Shown in pieces: positions 26,699-34,656 of a DNA stretch of 64,000 nt. Numbering within the stretch: the first letter of the stretch is position 1; the number at the start of each line of letters is the position of its first letter. The stretch lies in the NCBI RefSeq assembly GCF_020524355.2, contig NZ_CP129019.1, forward strand, positions 3,224,001-3,288,000, given 5' to 3'. A program made the translations under genes and the position numbers. The stretch is from Mesobacillus subterraneus. Lineage in GTDB: Bacteria > Bacillota > Bacilli > Bacillales > Cytobacillaceae. The notes beneath the pieces were generated by a model, which had not been told where the DNA came from, ran no database searches, and saw only the letters and a program-made list of their open reading frames with translations.

Positions 26699-28748
26699 CT
26701 ATACACTCAGCTCGTATTTCTTAATTTTTTCATATAGGCCTGAGCGGCTGATGCCAAGCAGTCTTGCTGCCTTTGCTTTGTTCCCGTTCGTCTGGTTAAG
26801 GGCTTTTTTAATGGCACCGAGCTCGGCATCTTCGGCAAGGCTGATTTGTTCAGTAGGTGGAGTGGATAGTTGCGAGATTAAATAATCTGGCAGGTCCTCA
26901 GCCTGAATTTTCCCATGCTCGGCAAACGTCATCGCGCGCTCAAGGACATTCCTCAGCTCACGGACATTGCCTGGCCATCCATAGCTTAGGAGTGCTTCCT
27001 TTGTCTGGGATGAGATTCCTGTGATGCTCGTGCCCAGCATATAGTTCAATTCTTTCATTAAACCGATGATCAAATACTCCACATCCTGCACGCGCTCCCT
27101 TAGTGGCGGGATGTTCAACGAAATGACGTTCAGGCGATAGTAAAGGTCCTCTCTGAATTCCCCTTGCTTCACCATTTCTTCCAAGTTACGGTTCGTCGCC
27201 GCGATAATACGAACATCAACCTTCACCCTGACATTTCCGCCTACCCTGTAAAACTCTCGCTCCTGCAGGACTCTCAGCAGTTTTGCCTGAAGGGAGAGTG
27301 ACATATCGCCGATTTCATCGAGGAAAAGTGTACCGCCATTCGCCAGGTCAAACTTGCCGATTTTACCGCGTTGCTTTGCCCCTGTAAAGGCCCCCTCTTC
27401 ATATCCGAAAAACTCTGATTCTAGCAGGTCCTCCGGGATAGCGGCACAATTGACAACGACAAACTTGCCATCGCTCCTGGCACTGCTGTTATGGATGGCA
27501 TGCGCGAACAATTCCTTCCCTGTCCCACTTTCTCCCCTGACCAGTACTGTGGACCTTCCTTTCGCTGCTTTGGCTGCGCTTTTCTTTAGTCTTTCCATAT
27601 TAGGATCTTTGCTGAATATATGATCCCATGTGAATCTTGCAGACTCTGATTTCTGCAGCTGCTGGTGGTAAAAGCTTGCCTTGTTCTCGGCTTTTTGAAG
27701 CTTCTTGAACAACTCGCTGACCTCATTCAACTGACGGAACATCACTTTTCCAATCGCTCCGATGACCTTGCCATCCTTCATGATTGGAATTCGATGGACA
27801 ATATATCTTATTCCGTTCATTTCGTGAAAATCGCTGACTTCCGCCATTTCCGAACTAAATACATTACCAAGCTTCAGCTGAGGAAGTATTTGATCGACTG
27901 GTTTATACAAAACTTCTGTTTTTTCCAGGTTGAACAATTCGAGCAGCGGAGGGCTGACCATCGTGATCATGTTCTTATCATCGGTCATCAGGATTCCATC
28001 ATACGCATTTTCAAGCGTCGTTTCGATAGTCAGTTTCAGTTTTTTGACGGTCTCCAATTCTTCAGCCATTTTTTCAAATTCAGAAATATCCTGAAACAAC
28101 AGGATTTTCCCTTCTTCATGATTCACTGTTTCATAAGAAGAGATATGAAGAATCGATTTGAATTTTTCATAATGATGAGGCGTTTTATTTTCTTCAAGCA
28201 AGCCGGGAAAAATTTCGTCCAGCTCCCCTGGACATTATTGAATCAACAGACCGGCCGCTGATTTTGGCAAAAGCTTCATTTGCATAAACGACCTGCATAC
28301 CGCCGTCCGTCATGAGTACGCCGATATTGGAATGCTGCAGGATTGTTTCCAGCTGGTCCTTAAGTGTATTGGCTGATTTTAATAGAGCGCCCACCATATC
28401 TGTCTTGGTCAGTAAACCGATGACCTTGTTTTGCTCATCCAGCACTACTCCGGTACCAACCTTGCTCGTTTTTACGATTTTTTCGATTTCCCGGTAAGGG
28501 GTATCAATCCTAATTGATCTCACGTGCTTCTTTATGTATGGCTGGATTGTTGCATCAAGCGGACTGCCATCGAGGACCATCTGATACAGTCCGCTCCGGG
28601 TAAAAACACCATGCAAATTCTGTTCTCCATCTGTCACCGGCAGCAGATTCCATTTCTTCTTTTTAAAAATTTCAAGCGCCTCTCGCAAAGTTGTTTCATC
28701 CGTGACCTCACAGTCTACAGGTGTCACAATATCCCTGAATTCAATCAA
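26699..28748 (-). pseudogene. Sigma-54-dependent transcriptional activator (CBS-CBS-PAS-AAA-Fis), frameshifted
   Basis: An enhancer-binding protein of about 680 residues. The N-terminal frame (28748-28194) has a CBS pair (residues about 1-125) and the start of a PAS domain. The second frame continues PAS, then an AAA+ domain with Walker A GESGTGKE, the sigma-54 contact motif GAFTGA and Walker B LFLDEIGDM, and ends in a Fis-type helix-turn-helix (NKAKAARLLGISRSGLYEKI). A four-G run (plus strand 28225-28228) has one extra base; removing it joins the halves as SIMSRELDEIFPGLLEENK. It lies between two sigma-54 promoters, those of the fatty-acid operon and the SDR gene, and is their obvious activator. 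CBS and PAS domains suggest it senses an adenylated metabolite or acyl-CoA; this is inference. Confidence 0.88.
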
Positions 28749-28833
28749 TCATTTCCCTCCTCTAAAGAAGAAATTTCTGAATATTATAACTTCAATTATA
28801 TAGAACTGTCAGGGAAAGGTACACTTTGATACG

Positions 28834-28866
28834 TAAAAAAACCTGCTTCCCAATAAGGTGCAGGCT
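28834..28866 (-). terminator. Terminator of the SDR dehydrogenase gene
   Basis: On the minus strand CCTGC pairs with GCAGG around a 13-base loop, followed by TTTTTTT. It separates the SDR gene from the activator gene. Confidence 0.65.
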
Positions 28867-28914
28867 CTAAGTTTGAATAATTATTGTTCAATATCCAAGT
28901 ACTTGTCCAAAATC

Positions 28915-29682
28915 TTATTTAGGCTGCATGCGGATGGCTCCGTCCAGTCGGATTGTTTCGCCATTCAGCATTGGATTTGTCAGGATGCTTTCAGCAAGCA
29001 GCGCATATTCCTCGGGATAACCAAGACGCTGCGGGAATGGCACCATTTTACCAAGAGAGTCCCTTGCTTCTTCCGGCAGCGAATCGAACATCGGTGTATG
29101 GAAAAGCCCTGGTGCAATTGTCATGACACGGATACCGTATGCAGCAAGTTCCCTTGCAATCGGAAGTGTCATACCTACAACTCCGCCTTTTGAAGCGCTG
29201 TAGGCAGCCTGCCCAATCTGGCCGTCAAACGCAGCAACGGATGCTGTATTAATGATGACGCCACGTTCGCCCAGTTCATTTGCTTCATTTTTCGACATCT
29301 GCTCTGAAGCAAGCCTGATGACATTGAAGGTTCCGATCAAGTTGATCGAGATTACCTTTGAAAACATGTCCAGGGCATGGACACCTTTTCGCGATAACAG
29401 CTTGCCCGCTACGCCAATCCCGGCACAGTTAACAACCGTGTTGATTGACCCGAATGATTCCATGGCTTTGTTGATTGCATTTGATACTGCTTCCTCACTC
29501 GTTACATCTGTTTTAATAAAAACTGTTTGTCCACTAAGTTCTTTGACAAGCGTATCGCCGCGTTCCACTGACAAATCAAGTATCGCAGCCTTTCCCCCTT
29601 GCTCAACAATTCGCCTGACTGTTGCTTCCCCCAATCCAGACGCTCCGCCTGTAACAATCGCCTTTACTTCACTCATTTTCAT
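28915..29682 (-). CDS. SDR-family 3-hydroxyacyl-CoA dehydrogenase (type II-like)
   Basis: A 255-residue short-chain dehydrogenase. It has a [12 protein letters not shown] nucleotide-binding loop, an NCAGIG motif, and the catalytic S and YSASKGG. The sequence wording ([11 protein letters not shown], [18 protein letters not shown], PGLFHTPMF) is close to the HSD17B10 / type II 3-hydroxyacyl-CoA dehydrogenase branch. GGAGG lies 8 bp before ATG 29682. A near-perfect sigma-54 promoter upstream places it in the same regulon as the ligase/dehydrogenase/thiolase operon. It would supply the second oxidation of beta-oxidation that the operon itself lacks. Confidence 0.85.
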   Translation of the reverse strand: MKMSEVKAIVTGGASGLGEATVRRIVEQGGKAAILDLSVERGDTLVKELSGQTVFIKTDVTSEEAVSNAINKAMESFGSINTVVNCAGIGVAGKLLSRKGVHALDMFSKVISINLIGTFNVIRLASEQMSKNEANELGERGVIINTASVAAFDGQIGQAAYSASKGGVVGMTLPIARELAAYGIRVMTIAPGLFHTPMFDSLPEEARDSLGKMVPFPQRLGYPEEYALLAESILTNPMLNGETIRLDGAIRMQPK

Positions 29683-29725
29683 TTTGTTTGACCTCCACTT
29701 TTATAAAATTGTTAGTTTTATATAA

Positions 29726-29741
29726 AGCAAGAATCGTGCCA
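29726..29741 (-). promoter_or_regulatory. Sigma-54 promoter of the SDR dehydrogenase gene
   Basis: Minus strand TGGCACGATTCTTGCT is a full match to TGGCAC-N5-TTGCW, about 45 bp upstream of the SDR start codon. Confidence 0.85.
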
Positions 29742-29780
29742 GGTCTGTTTTGCATGAAAATAAAGAGACCGTTTGCGACA

Positions 29781-29821
29781 ACTGTCCAAAATCAGGACTG
29801 TTCTTTTGGAAAATGGACACT
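29781..29821. promoter_or_regulatory. Candidate enhancer upstream of the SDR sigma-54 promoter
   Basis: Arms ACTGTCC and GGACACT, 27 bp apart, with an extra GGACTGT between them, centred about 85 bp upstream of the predicted start. The arms match the element at 26370-26403, so both may bind the same Fis-type activator. Confidence 0.45.
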
Positions 29822-29910
29822 TTGCGACCTTGAGCTCTGATGTAAACTTCTGGCCAGATGAAACTTGAGCTAATTTTATTGATTATTCTCCGTTGTGTTT
29901 GTTTTTTCAT

Positions 29911-30156
29911 CGTTGGATTAAGCTTGACCCCCGCTGGAACGTGTTTTATCCCCGTTGAATCAAGTTTAATCCCCCTTGGAGAAAGTTTAATCCCCGTTTG
30001 AACGAATATATTCTCCTTTGAATCTGATTTATTCCCCGTTGGGCCGCAAAATCGCTTTTTAATACCAGTTGGACTCAATTTAATTTCAGTTGATGCTGTT
30101 TTAATACCAGTTGGCATTGATTTAATTCCAGTTGTGCCCGTTTTAATACCAGTCGG
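29911..30156. repeat. 21-bp period degenerate array, ATCCCCGTTGG type
   Basis: GTTGG-like cores fall at 29912, 29933, 29954, 29975, 29996, about 30017, 30038, then 30068, 30089, 30110, 30131 and 30152: steps of 21 bp with a single 30-bp step. Because 21 is a multiple of three, the minus strand shows an open frame of seven-residue repeats (TGIK core) that I do not regard as a gene. The array lies just past the EamA terminator and fills most of the gap 29742-30170. Confidence 0.7.
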
Positions 30157-30170
30157 GTGTTTTACTATGC

Positions 30171-30195
30171 AAAAAGGGCTGAGCCGAAGCCCTGC
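30171..30195 (-). terminator. Terminator of the EamA transporter gene
   Basis: Minus strand AGGGCT pairs with AGCCCT around a short TCGG-containing loop, followed by TTTTT. Confidence 0.7.
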
Positions 30196-30208
30196 CCCTA
30201 TAACAATA

Positions 30209-31127
30209 TTAAGCCGCGTTCCGTTTCGCCCTGTTTCTCAGCATCAATTCCTCAAGCGCTCCAGAACCGAATATAACACCGGAGACGATAAAAAGCAGTC
30301 CCAAAAGGTGTGAGGATGTAATATGTTCCCCAAGGAAGATAGCTGCGAACATAATTGACAGGAATGTATTCAAGTTAAGGAAAATGGATGCTTCCGCGGG
30401 TCCAGCCTTGCCGATTGCGTAATTGTAGAGCATATGCCCTACTGCCGTGGCGAAGATTGCTGATGCGAAAAACACGCTCCACACCCCGATCGAAGCATTT
30501 CCTAAGCTTGCTAATCCACTTGGCTCTTTCCACAGTCCGATGAAAAACATCATGATTGAGCCGAAAATCAGCATATATCCCGTTAACAAACGTGGATCGA
30601 GGGTTTTTGCTGCTTTGGAAATGATGATGAAGCTGATCGCCTGTGAGAGAATGGAAAGAAATACGTAAAAGTCGCCAATTGACATGCCTGAAACTGCATC
30701 ACTTCCAGCCATCACAGTCAACGAGACGCCAATCCCTCCGAAGATAAAACCCAGTGTCCGTACAAATGTCAGACGTTTTCCCAGGAATAAAATCGCCATC
30801 AAAGCAGTCAGCAATGGACCCATACCGAGGATCAGCCCACCGTTAACAGCGGATGTCACTTTTAAACCTATTCCAAGGAATAAATGGTGGCCAGTGACAT
30901 TCAGGATTGCCCCGCCAAATATATATTTCCACTCCTGCCTTGATGGCAGCCGTACTTTTTTTCAAGAAAAATAGAATGATAAACACCGAGACTCCAGCCG
31001 TGAAGACGCGGAGTGAGGTGATGGTAATTGGCGGGAAATTTCCCACTATGATTTTAAGGGCGGTTACGTTCATTCCCCACAAAAACATGACTCCTGTAAG
31101 GATTAGATAGATTTGAAGATTTTTCAT
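30209..31127 (-). pseudogene. EamA/DMT-family transporter, frameshifted
   Basis: A drug/metabolite exporter of about 305 residues with ten hydrophobic segments in two EamA halves. The N-terminal frame starts at ATG 31127 (GAAGGAAA upstream) with MKNLQIYLILTGVMFLWGMN. A seven-A run (plus strand 30956-30962) has one base too many; with six the sequence continues FFLKKVRLPSRQEWKYIFGG into the second frame. The second frame carries the C-terminal half to AKRNAA. The substrate is unknown. Likely a sequencing insertion. Confidence 0.85.
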
Positions 31128-31224
31128 GGTGTTTCCTTCTTTCAACTACAGTACTAAAGAATACTCTCCATTTTACTCCTTTTTTTCAAAAGGGCAAGAG
31201 GAAGAAAGAAGGGAAAATGTTAAT

Positions 31225-31267
31225 AAAGAGGAGGGAAGTAATATGTCCATTACTGTCCCTCCTCTTT
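31225..31267 (-). terminator. Very stable terminator at the end of the nas/sir operon
   Basis: A 12-bp stem (AAAGAGGAGGGA with TCCCTCCTCTTT) is extended by an inner AGTAAT/ATTACT stem around a 6-base loop. It overlaps the last codons of sirC. Confidence 0.75.
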
Positions 31268-31876
31268 GATTGCTTCTTCCAGTAGAGCGGCAAATCTTCC
31301 TTCCCGCTCGTCCGACTCTAAAAAGCTACTGTCTGTAATAGCCATCAGCAATTGTTTTTTTACTGTGCCATCTTTTACAGACGAAATGATTTTTTTTCGG
31401 CATGCTGCCAGGAACTCCAGGTAGCTATCGTATTGTTCGTCAAATGTCTGTTCCAGCTGGGTGCAAATCTTTTTAGCCAGAATCGGGCTTGCTCCAGATG
31501 TCGAGACAGCAATGGTCAATCTGCCTCTTTTCATGAAGGATGGAACCTGGAAGTCAGATTCCGCCGGGTCATCCGCAAGATTTACCAGTTGATGTGGTGC
31601 AGCGTCCATTTTAACTGCCAGATTCGTATCGTGGTCATTAGTGGCTGCAATGATGAGCAGCGCTCCTTCGAGATCCTTTTCTTCATAGGATGTTGGATGC
31701 CAGGAAATTCGGTCTGCGTCGGCAAGACTTAGCAAATCGCTCGTTAATTCCGGGCTCACTACCTTCACTTTTGCTCCCGCATCCAGCAGGCCAAGGACTT
31801 TTCGATGAGCAACTTTGCCTCCGCCAATCACTACGACATCCCGATCCCGTATCCGTACATTCATAGGATAAAGCAT
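31250..31876 (-). CDS. sirC: Precorrin-2 dehydrogenase / sirohydrochlorin synthase SirC
   Basis: A 208-residue NAD-dependent enzyme that oxidises precorrin-2 to sirohydrochlorin in sirohaem synthesis. The NAD motif VVVIGGGKVAHRKVLGLL lies at residues 14-31, with VSTSGASPILAKKI in the middle. GGAG nine bases upstream favours ATG 31876 over 31891. It is the last gene of nasD-nasE-cobA/hemD-sirB-sirC, which would supply the sirohaem cofactor required by NasD. Confidence 0.9.
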   Translation of the reverse strand: MLYPMNVRIRDRDVVVIGGGKVAHRKVLGLLDAGAKVKVVSPELTSDLLSLADADRISWHPTSYEEKDLEGALLIIAATNDHDTNLAVKMDAAPHQLVNLADDPAESDFQVPSFMKRGRLTIAVSTSGASPILAKKICTQLEQTFDEQYDSYLEFLAACRKKIISSVKDGTVKKQLLMAITDSSFLESDEREGRFAALLEEAIKEEGQ

Positions 31877-31923
31877 GCTTTCACTCTCCATTTTTCTACA
31901 TATGTTGACTGCGAAAATATTTT

Positions 31924-32031
31924 ATTAGCGGAGTTCACAGTTTTATTGGCGGTTTTCACAACTTTATTCGCCAAAATTAAAATTCAATGGCGATTTTCAC
32001 AATTTTATTCGAGATGTTCACATTTTGTTAG
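31924..32031. repeat. About 20.5-bp period array, TTTATTGGCG type, between sirB and sirC
   Basis: Cores ATTAG/ATTGG/ATTCG/AATGG fall at 31924, 31945, 31966, 31986, 32007 and 32027, each followed by a TTCACA-like word. It is the same motif as the array at 26486-26653. It begins 13 bp past the sirB stop and lies inside an operon. Confidence 0.6.
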
Positions 32032-32043
32032 CGAAGACCACTT

Positions 32044-32781
32044 TTATAATTTTACCTTTGCTCTTGCTTCATCAACTCTTTGCATAAGCAGTTCGCCCAG
32101 ACGCTCCTCAAAGCCCACTGGTTCGCACAGGACAATCTCTCTCTTCGGATCTTGAATCAAAATACTATTTATTGTTTCTTCCATTTTAGCGGTAAAACCG
32201 CCTGTATACAGCAAGAATGGAAGTACGTACACCTTCTCGGACGAGTCGCTTTCCATAAGCTTTTCTCCATAAAAAGGCTGAGTTGTTATATAACCAGTAT
32301 CAACTTTGGATGGGACTTCCTCCCGAACCCGCGCCGCCAGTTTCTCAAATTCCGCTGCTGCCAGTGGATCTCTGCTGCCATGCCCGACTAGCAGGACGGC
32401 CTCTAAGTCCCTGCCTGAAAAGCCTTGTTCCTTCAGACGGTCGAGGACGATTTCCAGTATCGTTTCATTTACGCCAAGCGGCTCGCCATAGAATATTTTT
32501 ATTTTTGGATACTTTTTCCTGACTTTTTCCAGCTCCTCTGGTATATCTACATTTGCATGGATTCCTGGAAGCAGCAATACCGGAACGACCGTTACTGAAG
32601 ATGCTCCCTTTAGAATGCATGATTCGACCGCTTCGAAAATGGCTGGCTGGGCATTTTCAAGGAATCCATAGGCAGCATTCGTAATCTCCCCTGTTGAAAT
32701 CACCTTCTCGATGAATGACACAAACACCTTGTTTCCTTGCTCACTTCTGCTGCCATGGCTAATGAATACCGTTGCTTCCAT
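32044..32781 (-). CDS. sirB: Sirohydrochlorin chelatase SirB (CbiX family)
   Basis: About 245 residues. It inserts Fe2+ into sirohydrochlorin. The metal/substrate histidines occur in FISHGSRSEQGN near the N-terminus and in the second-half repeat LLVGHGSRDPLA, the double-domain pattern of SirB/CbiX. AAAGGAG eight bases upstream favours ATG 32781 over the upstream TTG. Located 26 bp after the cobA/hemD gene. Confidence 0.9.
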   Translation of the reverse strand: MEATVFISHGSRSEQGNKVFVSFIEKVISTGEITNAAYGFLENAQPAIFEAVESCILKGASSVTVVPVLLLPGIHANVDIPEELEKVRKKYPKIKIFYGEPLGVNETILEIVLDRLKEQGFSGRDLEAVLLVGHGSRDPLAAAEFEKLAARVREEVPSKVDTGYITTQPFYGEKLMESDSSEKVYVLPFLLYTGGFTAKMEETINSILIQDPKREIVLCEPVGFEERLGELLMQRVDEARAKVKL

Positions 32782-32807
32782 ATCTTTCTCTCCTTTTAAA
32801 AACAAAT

Positions 32808-34272
32808 CTAATACATCAATGCCAATTCAGATTCTTTTCTGGACAAACATTTGATCACGGTGGTTTTATTCGGTGCTGCTATTACCTCATCCGGAAAAAT
32901 ACCATATTCTTCTGCAGTCACCGCTGTCCTGACTCCCATGCAAACAACCTTTGCTGTTTTCAGGAGCTGCTGCGGAATGATTTCCTTAAGGATACCTTCT
33001 TCTACTATTGTTTTTACAGCCCTGCTGCTTGGCAAAACAATTGTATTGACAGAAGCCTCCTCAAGAACTCTTTTAAATATTGGTGTGAATTGTTCGTCAA
33101 TGACCTTTTTTGAAGTTATGAACATATCAGCATTAAGGTAATCCTGTGAAAAATCACTATCACTTACGATTAACAGCTTTCCATCCTGAGACATGTTCCC
33201 TTCCAATTCAGCAAAGAGGCCTTTTTCATTCAATGCTTTTATTGACTTAGTTGAGCAGCCGAAAAAGTCTGCTTTAACCTTTCTGATATCGATCCCTTCA
33301 GTAAATATGATCTCAAAGAATTCCCTGACACCTTCAGGAGAGGTAAAAAGAATCTGTTCATATTCTGAAATTCTATTAAGCAGCGCCTGGTCTACAGGTA
33401 CGGAAACCCTTTTCCATTTTGGGAATTCAATCACGTCTGCTCCCTGCTCCATCAACTCTCTGGCTAGTTCACTTTCATCCGTACCTGTTCGCGCTAATAA
33501 AATTTGTTTACCGAACAGCGGCTTTTTTTCAAACCAATTCAACTTATCCCGAAGTGAAACGATATCGCCTACCAGGGTGATGGCAGGATTGGTAAAATTT
33601 ACTTCCTTCGCCTTAGTGGCAATATTGGACAGAGTTCCCTCCAAAGTCTGCTGCCTGGAAAAGGTTCCCCATTGGATGAGGATCACTGGTGTATCTGCCG
33701 GTTTTCCATTCTTGATTAGATTATCGCTGATATACGGAAGGTTTGAAATCCCCATGTAAAAGGCAATTGTGTCGATACCTGAGGCAAGTCCCTTCCAGTC
33801 CAATTTTGGCTGGCCATTTTCTGATTTATCATGGGCAGTCACGACTGCAAAGGATTCGCCAAATTCACGGTGGGTGACGGGAATACCGGCATAAAGAGGT
33901 GCAGATATTCCCGATGTGATTCCCGGAACAATGTCAAAGGTAAGCCCATTGTCGGCCAGAGCTGCTGCTTCTTCGCCTACACGTCCAAACACGCCAGGAT
34001 CGCCGCCCTTGAGGCGGACTACAATTTTTTCCCTCCAGAACTTTTGAAACCAGAAGGTCGTTGATCATTTCCTGGCGAAGGACGTGCCGGTCCGGCAGCT
34101 TGCCACAGTAAATCAGCTCGCAATCCTGAGGAGCATAATCCAGCAGTTTCGGATTGGCAAGTCGGTCATATAAAATGACCTGCGCCTTTTTGATGGCCTC
34201 CAATCCCTTTACTGTGATCAACTGTACGTCTCCAGGCCCTGCACCGACTAAAAATGCTCTTCCTTTTTCCAT
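32808..34272 (-). pseudogene. cobA: Uroporphyrinogen-III C-methyltransferase / uroporphyrinogen-III synthase fusion (NasF-like), frameshifted
   Basis: About 488 residues, the size of Bacillus subtilis NasF. The N-terminal half is an SAM-dependent methyltransferase (FLVGAGPGDVQLITVKG, then GDPGVFGRVGEEA and VPGITSGISAP). The C-terminal half from about residue 240 (FGKQILLARTGTDES onward) is HemD-like. A six-A run (plus strand 34025-34030) has one base too many; with five the join reads VLEGKIVVRLKGGDPGVFGR. It makes precorrin-2 for SirC/SirB and hence sirohaem for NasD. The shift is probably a sequencing insertion. Confidence 0.88.
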
Positions 34273-34320
34273 TGTGTTCCCGCCCTTTCAATTATGAAGA
34301 GGGAGAGTCCCTCTCTTAGG

Positions 34321-34641
34321 TCAAATTGTTATATACACTTCATTTTCAATTACTTCAACATGATACGTTTTTACTTCGCCTGTATCTGGTGCCTGAACTT
34401 TCCCGTCATCGAGCGAGATTTTCAGGTCATAGACTGGACAGTAGATAAAATTCCCACTCACGAGTGCATCAGCAAGAGTTCCACCTTTTCTGTGGGGGCT
34501 GCGGTTTTCGACAGCCTTGACATCCCCGTTGGTTATTTTAAACAAGACGATGTTCTCACCATTTACTGTGACTGCCTGCCCTGTCCCAACAGGAAGGGAA
34601 TGATAATCAGCCACATTGATTCTGACTTTTGTCATTTGCAT
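34321..34641 (-). CDS. nasE: Nitrite reductase (NADH) small subunit
   Basis: A 106-residue NirD-type Rieske-fold protein. The usual Rieske ligand positions read NRSPHRKGG and YCPVYDLKI, so the C-x-H / C-x2-H cluster ligands are incomplete, as is typical of NirD/NasE proteins that lack a [2Fe-2S] centre. It is 15 bp downstream of nasD and partners it in reducing nitrite to ammonium in the cytoplasm. Confidence 0.9.
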   Translation of the reverse strand: MQMTKVRINVADYHSLPVGTGQAVTVNGENIVLFKITNGDVKAVENRSPHRKGGTLADALVSGNFIYCPVYDLKISLDDGKVQAPDTGEVKTYHVEVIENEVYITI

Positions 34642-34656
34642 TTCGATTCATCCTCT

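Noticed and set aside
29701..30117. 138-residue open frame with TGIK repeats
   Set aside because: It is the product of a 21-bp periodic intergenic array and has no ribosome site or conserved domain.
29911..30156. Possible CRISPR array
   Set aside because: Units are 21 bp, degenerate, with no constant repeat plus unique spacer pattern and no cas genes.
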